This document shows, in pieces, positions 8,692 to 15,512 of a DNA stretch of 23,828 bases. Under the pieces are notes generated by a model. That model saw only the letters and a list, made by a program, of their open reading frames with translations. It did not search any database and was not told the origin of the DNA. Each line of letters opens with the position of its first letter. Position 1 is the stretch's first letter. The stretch covers positions 1 to 23,828 of the forward strand of contig CAAGLA010000009.1 in assembly GCA_900770655.1 (NCBI GenBank). The letters run 5' to 3'. This stretch comes from Bacteroidaceae bacterium (GTDB taxonomy: Bacteria; Bacteroidota; Bacteroidia; Bacteroidales; Bacteroidaceae). Position numbers and translations under genes: made by a program.

Positions 8692-8865
8692 TTAGTCGCC
8701 TAGCCCTTCGAGGTGGCGGAACCTATTTACAAACCTGTACCTTTTCTTTCTTGTTGAAAGGTTCGGCCTGTGCTTGCCCGTATGTTTCCTGCGGCGAAGT
8801 TTTACTATAGCCTTAGCTCCGAATGATATAACCAGAACTCCTATTATTAATATCCATACAATCAT
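8692..8865 (-). CDS. Small basic single-pass membrane protein (57 aa), unknown
   Basis: This short open frame is easy to miss. It starts at ATG (8865-8863) and stops with TAA (8694-8692). The first 20 or so residues (MIVWILIIGVLVISFGAKAI) form a membrane helix, and the remainder is a strongly basic tail rich in Arg and Lys (VKLRRRKHTGKHR, then TRKKRYRFVNRFRH). The layout predicts a one-pass protein with the basic tail in the cytoplasm. It ends just before the palindrome that also closes pepP, and its start faces away from nrdD. I do not recognise a family. A chance frame is possible, but a hydrophobic start, basic stop-transfer and terminator placement argue for a gene. Confidence 0.5.
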   Translation of the reverse strand: MIVWILIIGVLVISFGAKAIVKLRRRKHTGKHRPNLSTRKKRYRFVNRFRHLEGLGD

Positions 8866-9117
8866 AGTCTAAGGTTGTTTAGGTTAATAATGGGGGTGAA
8901 AAATCTTTCTCTCGCCCGCAATGTAGCAAAAAGTTTCAGAACCGCAAAGAGTAGGATGTTTTTTTTGCCGATATTGCCTTTTAAGGACTCTTTTTATGCC
9001 CAAAAACAAAATGTTGCATTGTTAATAACTTCTCAGGTTTTTAATACTGTTATTTATGCGAAATAATTATTTTTGCATACTGTTCTATTAGAGAAACAAA
9101 ATCCACCTATTATAATT
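8866..9117 (+). other. Intergenic leader region of nrdDG
   Basis: These 252 bases separate the small minus-strand ORF from nrdD and should hold divergent promoters. An inverted repeat AATAAC (9024-9029) / GTTATT (9049-9054), spaced by 19 bases, lies just upstream of the nrdD -7 box and could be an operator. I see no NrdR-box pair. A 63-codon open frame from a TTG covers most of the region but has no protein-like features. Confidence 0.4.
9068..9075 (+). promoter_or_regulatory. Bacteroidetes -7 box (TATTTTTG) of nrdDG
   Basis: The sequence fits TAnnTTTG exactly and lies 42 bases before the nrdD ATG. No clear TTG -33 element sits at the usual distance. The box overlaps a TTG codon that would extend nrdD by 15 residues, which is one reason the ATG at 9118 is preferred. 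Confidence 0.6.
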
Positions 9118-11325
9118 ATGATTCAAACAGTTGTTAAGCGCGACGGGCGCATTGTCGGCTTTAATGAGGAGAAAATCATTACCGCTATACGTAAGGCGAT
9201 GCTTCATACCGACAAGGGTGAAGATATGTCACTGATACGTCAGATAACCGACCACATCTCTTTCCGCGGAGATGCACAGATGACAGTCGAGGCTATACAG
9301 GATATGGTAGAGCTCGAACTGATGAAGAGTAGTCGAAAAGACGTGGCACAGAAGTATATTGCCTACCGTAACCAGCGCCGCATAGCCCGCAAGGCAAAGA
9401 CAAGGGATATATTTCAGGAAATCATCAACATCCAGTCGAACGATGTAACACGCGAGAATGCGAATATGAATGCCGACACTCCTGCCGGTATGATGATGAA
9501 ATTTGCCAGCGAGACAACAAAGCCTTTCGTCGACGACTTCCTGCTCAGTGAAGAGGTGGTAGATGCAGTACGTCACAACTATCTGCATATTCACGATAAG
9601 GATTATTACCCGACAAAGAGCCTAACCTGTTGCCAGCATCCTCTCGACAATATACTAAAGAACGGCTTTAACGCCGGTCACGGCGAGTCGAGACCTGCCA
9701 AACGCATTGAGACTGCAAGCATTATGGCTTGTATCTCAATGGAAACAGCGCAGAACGAAATGCACGGCGGACAGGCAATACCGGCCTTTGACTTCTACCT
9801 TGCACCCTACGTTCGTGCAAGCCTTGTCGAAGAGCTCAAGAGCATTGAGGCACTCACCGGTGCCAACTATTCGCATCTCTACGACAAGGAGATAGAGGAC
9901 TATACAGAACAGCCTCTCGACTTCCTTTCGGGCGAAGAGAGAATATTGCAGCACGCGATAAACAAGACCGTCTCGCGTGTGCATCAGGCTATGGAGGCAT
10001 TCATACACAATATGAATACAATACACTCGCGTGGCGGTAATCAGGTGGTGTTCAGCTCCATAAACTATGGAACAGACACTTCGGCCGAAGGCCGTTGCAT
10101 AATACGCGAACTTCTGAACAGCACTTACCGTGGTGTTGGAAACGGCGAAACGGCGATATTCCCAATACAGATATGGAAGAAGAAACGTGGCGTGAGCTAT
10201 TTGCCTACCGACCGCAATTACGACCTCTACCAGCTTGCCTGCAAGGTTACAGCCCGCCGTTTCTTCCCTAATTTCCTGAATCTCGACGCAACATACAACC
10301 AGAGCGACGAATGGAGAGAAGACGACCCCAAACGTTATATGCACGAAGTTGCGACAATGGGTTGCCGCACCCGCGTGTTCGAGAACCGTTTCGGTCCCAA
10401 GACATCGGTAGGTCGCGGAAATCTATCATTCTCTACTATAAACATTGTGCGCTTGGCTATAGAGTGTATGAATGTTGAAAACAGAGACGAAAGGATATCG
10501 CTTTTCTTTGCCAAGCTCGACAGCCTGCTCGATATTACTGCACGCCAGCTGCACGAACGTATGGAGTTCCAGAAGAGCGCATACGCAAAGCAGTTCCCGC
10601 TTGTAATGTCGGCATTGTGGGTTGGCAGCGACAAACTCAAACCGGGCGAAACAATAGCCTCGGTTATAAATCAAGGAACACTCGGCATTGGCTTTATAGG
10701 CTTGGCCGAATGTCTTGTGGCACTCACCGGCAAGCACCACGGCGAGAGCGAAGAGGCGCAGGAGCTTGGCTTGCGCATCATAACATATATGCGCGACCGA
10801 GCCAACAGCTTTTCGGAGCAGTATCAACACAACTACAGTATTCTCGCAACCCCGGCCGAAGGCCTTTCGGGCCGCTTTACTCGCGGCGACCGTAAACGCT
10901 ATGGTGTAATAGCCGGGGTAACCGACCGCGAATACTACACCAACAGCAACCACGTTCCGGTGTACTACAAGTGCAGTGCGCGCCACAAGGCCGAAGTAGA
11001 GGCGCCATACCACGCATTGACAGCCGGCGGACACATATTCTATGTAGAGATAGACGGCGATGCTACTCATAACCCCGATGCAATTATGCGCGTGGTAGAT
11101 ATGATGGACAAGTACAATATGGGCTATGGCTCTGTAAACCACAACCGTAACCGTTGCCTCGATTGCGGCTACGAGAATTCTACCAAAGAGCTCGAAGCCT
11201 GCCCCAAGTGCGGCAGCAAGAATCTCGATAAGCTGCAGCGTATAACAGGCTATCTGGTAGGTACTACAGATAGGTGGAACAAGGCCAAGCTTGCCGAACT
11301 GAATGACCGTGTAATACACGAATGA
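9118..11325 (+). CDS. nrdD: Anaerobic (class III) ribonucleoside-triphosphate reductase
   Basis: NrdD reduces ribonucleotides to deoxyribonucleotides without oxygen, using a glycyl radical. From ATG 9118 the product is 735 aa. An ATP-cone allosteric domain occupies about residues 2-92 (VVKRDGRIVGFNEEKI). The catalytic barrel follows, with CCQHPLDN at 171-178 and SIMACISMETAQNEMHGGQ at 201-219. The C-terminal zinc site has C680, C683, C695 and C698, and the radical loop RITGYL places the glycyl radical at G711. All key residues are present. A frame-open extension back to TTG 9073 is rejected because that codon lies in the promoter box. nrdG starts one base after the stop, so the two are co-translated. 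This gene marks an anaerobic lifestyle. Confidence 0.96.
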   Translation: MIQTVVKRDGRIVGFNEEKIITAIRKAMLHTDKGEDMSLIRQITDHISFRGDAQMTVEAIQDMVELELMKSSRKDVAQKYIAYRNQRRIARKAKTRDIFQEIINIQSNDVTRENANMNADTPAGMMMKFASETTKPFVDDFLLSEEVVDAVRHNYLHIHDKDYYPTKSLTCCQHPLDNILKNGFNAGHGESRPAKRIETASIMACISMETAQNEMHGGQAIPAFDFYLAPYVRASLVEELKSIEALTGANYSHLYDKEIEDYTEQPLDFLSGEERILQHAINKTVSRVHQAMEAFIHNMNTIHSRGGNQVVFSSINYGTDTSAEGRCIIRELLNSTYRGVGNGETAIFPIQIWKKKRGVSYLPTDRNYDLYQLACKVTARRFFPNFLNLDATYNQSDEWREDDPKRYMHEVATMGCRTRVFENRFGPKTSVGRGNLSFSTINIVRLAIECMNVENRDERISLFFAKLDSLLDITARQLHERMEFQKSAYAKQFPLVMSALWVGSDKLKPGETIASVINQGTLGIGFIGLAECLVALTGKHHGESEEAQELGLRIITYMRDRANSFSEQYQHNYSILATPAEGLSGRFTRGDRKRYGVIAGVTDREYYTNSNHVPVYYKCSARHKAEVEAPYHALTAGGHIFYVEIDGDATHNPDAIMRVVDMMDKYNMGYGSVNHNRNRCLDCGYENSTKELEACPKCGSKNLDKLQRITGYLVGTTDRWNKAKLAELNDRVIHE

Positions 11326-11326
11326 T

Positions 11327-11821
11327 ATGGCAACAATCTCCATTTTAGAGATAGTGGAAGATACAACAGTAGATGGTCCGGGTTTCCGGACCACTGTTTA
11401 TTGTGCCGGTTGCCCGAACCGTTGTCCGGGTTGTCATAACCCCCAGTCGTGGGATATTGCCAATGGCCGCGAAACAGATATCGAGGATATTCTCAGTGTG
11501 ATACTTGCCGACCCTTTTGCCGATGTCACATTTTCGGGTGGCGACCCAATGTTCCGGCCACAAGGGTTCACGGCGCTTGCAAAAGCCATTAAAGAGAAGA
11601 GTGTGAAGAATATATGGTGCTACACAGGCTATCTTTATGAACAGATTCTTGAAAACCCTGAGCAACGCGCATTGCTCGAACAGGTAGACGTGCTTGTTGA
11701 CGGTCGTTTTGTAGAGGCTCTCAAAGATGAGCAGCTCCGCTTCCGCGGCAGCAGTAACCAACGTATTATAGATGTAAAGCGCTCGCTCGAGGAGGGAATG
11801 GTAGTGGTGCTGGATATTTGA
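11327..11821 (+). CDS. nrdG: Anaerobic ribonucleotide reductase activating protein
   Basis: NrdG is the radical-SAM activase that makes the glycyl radical in NrdD. The 164-aa product has the cluster motif C29-x3-C33-x2-C36 in GCPNRCPGCHNPQSW, with an extra Cys at 26, the family GPGFR element (17-21), and the SAM-contact segment TFSGGDPMF. Length is typical (150-180 aa). The start ATG is one base after the nrdD stop, which indicates an operon and coupled synthesis of enzyme and activase. A perfect palindrome lies 17 bases after the stop. Confidence 0.96.
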   Translation: MATISILEIVEDTTVDGPGFRTTVYCAGCPNRCPGCHNPQSWDIANGRETDIEDILSVILADPFADVTFSGGDPMFRPQGFTALAKAIKEKSVKNIWCYTGYLYEQILENPEQRALLEQVDVLVDGRFVEALKDEQLRFRGSSNQRIIDVKRSLEEGMVVVLDI

Positions 11822-11838
11822 ACCGTAGAATATAAAAC

Positions 11839-11868
11839 AATTGCCGGCGGATATCCGCCGGCAATTGA
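11839..11868. terminator. Perfect 30-bp palindrome, probable bidirectional terminator
   Basis: Two 15-base arms with the core GCCGGCGGATATCCGCCGGC form a very stable GC-rich stem. It lies between the stop of nrdG and the stop of the converging Ser/Thr kinase gene, the expected place for a shared terminator. No long U-run follows on either side, so pausing or transcript-end protection are alternatives. Confidence 0.7.
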
Positions 11869-11937
11869 TGTTAATAGCTGTATGTTGGCTCCTTTTGTTC
11901 CTGTAACATAGTGAGGCAGGTTTGCTTTTCGAGCAAG

Positions 11938-13374
11938 TTAGTCGAGCTTTCTGTATGCTCTGCGGTAGGCGTTGTTGTATTCGCGCTCTGCTATTTCCAG
12001 CTGCCCGTTTATAATGCTGTATTCATCGTAGTCTTCTTCATAGAGCTCTTGCAGCTCGTCGCTGTAAACTTCCTGCAAGTTTGCAATGTCGTCTTTTACA
12101 TCCCTGTCTATGGCTTCGAGCTCCTCTATGTTCTTGGCTGTGTTTACAGAATCTATGCCTTCTTGGTATCTCTCTATGAATTTTGCTTCCAAGCCTTTCA
12201 ATAGGTTTATAAAAATGAAGAAGGTGCAGAAACTCAAAAAGAGGAACGAAAAGATTGTGGCTATGATGTTTGTTCTTTTGTTGTTCTTAATGGGCTTTGG
12301 CTTCGCATCGGGCTGGGTCCACGAAAGAACTTCGGCGAGTTCTTTCCTTAGCTCTCCGTCGTTCTCTTTTTTGTTGCTCTTTTCGTTGTGTCTCTTCTCA
12401 CCGGCGAGCTTTGTCTCTTCGTCGCTGTTTTCAACAATGTCTTCGTCGCAAACAATAATTATATCCTCCTCTGCCACCTCTTCTACTCTCTTTTTGGGCC
12501 TCTTCTCCTCTTTTCTCTCAATGCCCAGTATCTCTAGGAACTCTGAAATGCTTTGAGGGCGGTCGTTGCGTCTGGGCTGCATTGCTGCGTTTATGGCATT
12601 TGCAACTCTTTGTGAAATATCGGCCGGCAGTTTGGGTATGCCGTCGTTGTTTATATCGCTTGCTGTAGGTGGAACCTTTCCTGTCAAGAGTCTATAGAGT
12701 GTTGCACCAAGTGAGTATATATCGGTGGCTGGGTAGAACGAACCTACACCATTTGTGTTATATTGCTCTATTGGGGCATATCCGTGACTGATACCTACCG
12801 GGGTGGTGCTTGTCTGTGAACCTTTCTTGTCGTACTGTTTCGATAGCCCGAAATCTATTAGAACAGCTTCGTTATAACCGTTGAGCAGAATGTTGGCAGG
12901 TTTTATATCGAGGTGCATAATGCGCCTTTCGTGGATATATTCGAGCGCCGATGCTATATTGACAATGTATCTTATTGCCTTCTCTTCTCTAATTCTACCG
13001 TGCTTCTTTATGCAGTCCTCGAGTGAGCCTCTTTCTATGTATTCCATAACATAGTAGGCTGTGCCGTTGTCTTCGAATACATCTACAATGGATACTATGT
13101 TACGGTGGTTCAGCGATGCTATGTTGCGTGCTTCCTTTAGGAATTTCTGTTTGAAACGCTCTACCAGAGAAACGCCTCCTTTTGATGCTATGTATATTGC
13201 GTTGCTTTCGGCGTCGCGGTTACAGAGGTTCTGCATAAAGAACTCTTTTATTGCGACATAGCGTTTCAAGCCTACTTGCATAGCAAGGTAGGTGATGCCA
13301 AAACCACCCGTTCCTAATACTTTTACAATTTCGTATCGTCCTTCCTGTAGTTTGTCTCCGCACTTAAGATGCAT
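11938..13374 (-). CDS. Membrane Hanks-type Ser/Thr protein kinase
   Basis: This 478-aa protein has an N-terminal kinase domain (about 12-285): glycine loop GTGGFG (21-26), VAIK with K43, E81 in the C-helix, catalytic loop HLDIKPAN (154-161, D156 as base), DFG (174-176), and GYAPIEQ (198-204) in place of APE. The intact catalytic set predicts an active enzyme. A charged, acidic linker (285-365) leads to one membrane helix (about 369-392) and an 80-residue, Glu/Asp-rich, probably helical tail (395-478) outside the membrane. The tail has no PASTA repeats, so the sensed signal is not obvious. The gene converges on nrdG and follows the sensor kinase gene on the same strand after 118 bases. Substrates are unknown. 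Confidence 0.92.
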   Translation of the reverse strand: MHLKCGDKLQEGRYEIVKVLGTGGFGITYLAMQVGLKRYVAIKEFFMQNLCNRDAESNAIYIASKGGVSLVERFKQKFLKEARNIASLNHRNIVSIVDVFEDNGTAYYVMEYIERGSLEDCIKKHGRIREEKAIRYIVNIASALEYIHERRIMHLDIKPANILLNGYNEAVLIDFGLSKQYDKKGSQTSTTPVGISHGYAPIEQYNTNGVGSFYPATDIYSLGATLYRLLTGKVPPTASDINNDGIPKLPADISQRVANAINAAMQPRRNDRPQSISEFLEILGIERKEEKRPKKRVEEVAEEDIIIVCDEDIVENSDEETKLAGEKRHNEKSNKKENDGELRKELAEVLSWTQPDAKPKPIKNNKRTNIIATIFSFLFLSFCTFFIFINLLKGLEAKFIERYQEGIDSVNTAKNIEELEAIDRDVKDDIANLQEVYSDELQELYEEDYDEYSIINGQLEIAEREYNNAYRRAYRKLD

Positions 13375-13395
13375 AGCAAGTAAAGTCTGTGCCGG

Positions 13396-13403
13396 CTAAG
13401 ATA
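13396..13403 (-). promoter_or_regulatory. Possible -7 box of the Ser/Thr kinase gene
   Basis: On the minus strand this reads TATCTTAG, one base from TAnnTTTG, 21 bases before the kinase ATG. No convincing -33 element is seen, so read-through from the sensor kinase gene remains possible. Confidence 0.35.
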
Positions 13404-13492
13404 CTGTAAAAAAACGAGTTGAAAAAATGTTAAAAGATGTTTTTTGCCTATCTGTGCTTAAATTTATTCAGTTCTCTCTCTAATTAAGGTAC

Positions 13493-14755
13493 TTAGAAAC
13501 TTATTCTGAACCTGTGCATTCCTCCTTTGAATGTGTATTGCAGATTGAACTTGTAGCTTTGCGCAATGGACTTCACTAGGGCAAGGCCGAGTCCTGTAGA
13601 GCCACTTTCTCCGTTTGTGTAGAAACGGTCGAAAAGCCTCTCCTCGTCGAGCCTGCTCTCGCCTGTGTTGCATATTTCAAATTCGCCATTCTCTATAGCT
13701 ATCGTTACCCTGCCACCTCCGGGTGTGTGCAGGTAGGCGTTCTTCAGAAGGTTTGTTACAAGTGTCGCTGCAAGTGAATCGTTTATGTTCACAACGAACT
13801 TTTCGGGCAGGTGAAGTTCACATTCAATATTCTTGTGCTCGAATACATCGCTATATATCTCCTGTTCGTTTCTAATAAGCTCTACAAGGTCTACGTCGCT
13901 CCGGTCGGTATATTGCCCGTTGTCTATCTTTGAGAGCTGCAGCAGTGTGCGGTTCAGCTTAGAAAGCCTGTGCAGCGACTGTCGCATCTTTGAGAGTTCG
14001 GTGAACTGCTCTTCGGTAAGCGGTGTCTTGTCTATGAGCCACTCAATGCGTGTGCCTAATATGGCGAGCGGTGTCTGTAGTTCGTGCGATGCGTTGCCGG
14101 TGAACTGTTTCTGTCTTTCGAGGTATTTTTCGGCACGCTCAATGGTGCTGCGGGCTGCCTGTGTCAGTTTCTTGAACTCAATGGTAGAGCTTTCGTCGGG
14201 GAAGTTCTCTACTCCTTTGCCCGGGATGTACTTGTCGAGCCATTTGAGCAGCGAGTAGAGCGGGCGCATACTGTAATGTATAATAAATGCTGTAACCGTG
14301 AATATGGTTATAATAAGTATAATATATAGCACCCCCAAGTGCAGCAGTATGGCGCTAAGCAGGTCGTCTCGTTCAAAGGTGGGGGTGTAAACGGTTAACC
14401 GGTAGCTCCTTTCTTCGGCATCATTGAACACGAGCGTCAGCTTTCGTGCAGGCTCTGTCTCGCGTTTTTCCGGGATATATATGCTTTCATTGCTGTACTC
14501 AATGGAGTTCTCATACTTGGCTGTGCCGGGCAGCAGTTCTATTGTGTATGTGTTGTTGGTGCCGTCGCCCACCGATGGCAGCTCACGCCCTGTGAGTGTG
14601 CGGCGCACTATGGTTTCGGCATAGTCTTCGAGGCTGTCGTCGGTCTCGTCGTTTATCTCGTCGGCCATTGCATAGTAGAATATTCCGGCCCACAGCAACA
14701 TAACGGGCAGGAGTACAAGTGAGAGCCTTAGTGTAATGCGGTATATCAGTTTCAT
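13493..14755 (-). CDS. Two-component sensor histidine kinase
   Basis: This 420-aa protein has a first membrane helix (about 11-31), an extracytoplasmic sensor domain of about 100 residues (32-132), and a second helix (about 133-161). The HisKA domain has phospho-acceptor H224 in GNASHELQTPLAIL. The ATP-binding domain has N335 and N339 in LVTNLLKNAYLH, a CNTGE box (362-366) and the GSTGLGL lid (385-391). It belongs to the group that pairs with OmpR-type regulators. Its ATG overlaps the stop of the regulator gene as ATGA, so the two are made together. The sensor domain matches no domain I recognise, so the signal is unknown. Confidence 0.94.
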   Translation of the reverse strand: MKLIYRITLRLSLVLLPVMLLWAGIFYYAMADEINDETDDSLEDYAETIVRRTLTGRELPSVGDGTNNTYTIELLPGTAKYENSIEYSNESIYIPEKRETEPARKLTLVFNDAEERSYRLTVYTPTFERDDLLSAILLHLGVLYIILIITIFTVTAFIIHYSMRPLYSLLKWLDKYIPGKGVENFPDESSTIEFKKLTQAARSTIERAEKYLERQKQFTGNASHELQTPLAILGTRIEWLIDKTPLTEEQFTELSKMRQSLHRLSKLNRTLLQLSKIDNGQYTDRSDVDLVELIRNEQEIYSDVFEHKNIECELHLPEKFVVNINDSLAATLVTNLLKNAYLHTPGGGRVTIAIENGEFEICNTGESRLDEERLFDRFYTNGESGSTGLGLALVKSIAQSYKFNLQYTFKGGMHRFRISF

Positions 14756-15435
14756 TCTTCTACTTCGGTAAATTTGTATCCGAACCCGTAGACGGCCTTT
14801 ATATTGGTGTCGGCGCCGGCATCGGCAAGTCTTTTTCTCAGGTTCTTTATCTGTGCATATACAAATTGGAAATTATCGACCATATCTATGTGGTCGCCCC
14901 ATACTGCTTCGGCAAGCACGGCTTTGTCAACTACGTGGCCGGGGCGTTGCATAAAGTAGAGCAGAATATCGAACTCCTTTTTCAGCAGCGTAACTTCTTT
15001 CTCGCCAACAAGAACACGGCGGCTTTGCAGCTGCAGGGTTATATTGCCTGCTTTCATTGTACTGTTTACAGCCCCGTTACCGCGTCTCAGCACGCTCTTT
15101 ATCCTTGCCCTGAGCTCGGCCATATAGAACGGCTTAGGCAGGTAGTCGTCGGCTCCAAGTTCCAGCCCGGCTATCTTGTCGTCGAGCGAGTCGCGTGCCG
15201 ATATAATTATAACCCTGTCGCCGTTGTCCAGTGCTCTTATATGTTCGAGCAGCTTAAGTCCGTTTCCGCCGGGCAACATAATGTCGAGCAGAATACAGTC
15301 GTAGCTGTAGCCTGCTATCTTGTCCTCGGCTTCAAAGAAGTTCTTTGCACACTCGACAACATAGCCTTCGTCGGTGAGTGAGCGATGCATAATCTCTCTC
15401 AGCGATGTGTCGTCTTCTATAATAAGCAGCTTCAT
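14752..15435 (-). CDS. OmpR-family response regulator
   Basis: The 227-aa product has a receiver domain (1-115) with acidic pocket E7, D8, D9, phospho-acceptor D51 in LLDIMLPGG and K104 in DDYLPKPF. A winged-helix DNA-binding domain (about 125-224) ends with VYGFGYKF. The start is set at ATG 15435, which gives MKLLIIEDD. The frame is open 12 codons further upstream, but those codons precede the receiver fold and cover a -7 promoter box. It sits directly upstream of, and overlaps, its sensor kinase, and lies 77 bases after the RNase R gene. Targets are unknown. Confidence 0.94.
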   Translation of the reverse strand: MKLLIIEDDTSLREIMHRSLTDEGYVVECAKNFFEAEDKIAGYSYDCILLDIMLPGGNGLKLLEHIRALDNGDRVIIISARDSLDDKIAGLELGADDYLPKPFYMAELRARIKSVLRRGNGAVNSTMKAGNITLQLQSRRVLVGEKEVTLLKKEFDILLYFMQRPGHVVDKAVLAEAVWGDHIDMVDNFQFVYAQIKNLRKRLADAGADTNIKAVYGFGYKFTEVEE

Positions 15436-15456
15436 AATGCGTAAATCTCTTTTTGC

Positions 15457-15464
15457 CAAATGTA
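15457..15464 (-). promoter_or_regulatory. Consensus -7 box (TACATTTG) of the two-component genes
   Basis: On the minus strand the bases read TACATTTG, an exact fit to TAnnTTTG, 21 bases before the regulator ATG. It lies in the 77-base gap after RNase R and would let the two-component pair be transcribed on its own. No good TTG -33 element is seen. Confidence 0.5.
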
Positions 15465-15512
15465 ATGGCACTTTTTGAAAGGAATCTGAAACGGATTGTA
15501 GAATTTACGTTT

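Noticed and set aside
8875..9066. 63-codon frame before nrdD
   Set aside because: Starts at TTG, has no motif or leader-peptide features, and covers the nrdD control region.
9073..9117. TTG-started extension of nrdD
   Set aside because: The TTG is part of a consensus -7 box; the ATG at 9118 begins the normal ATP-cone sequence.
10426..11394. Minus-strand open frame (322 codons) across nrdD
   Set aside because: Antisense shadow of nrdD with no recognisable domain or start context.
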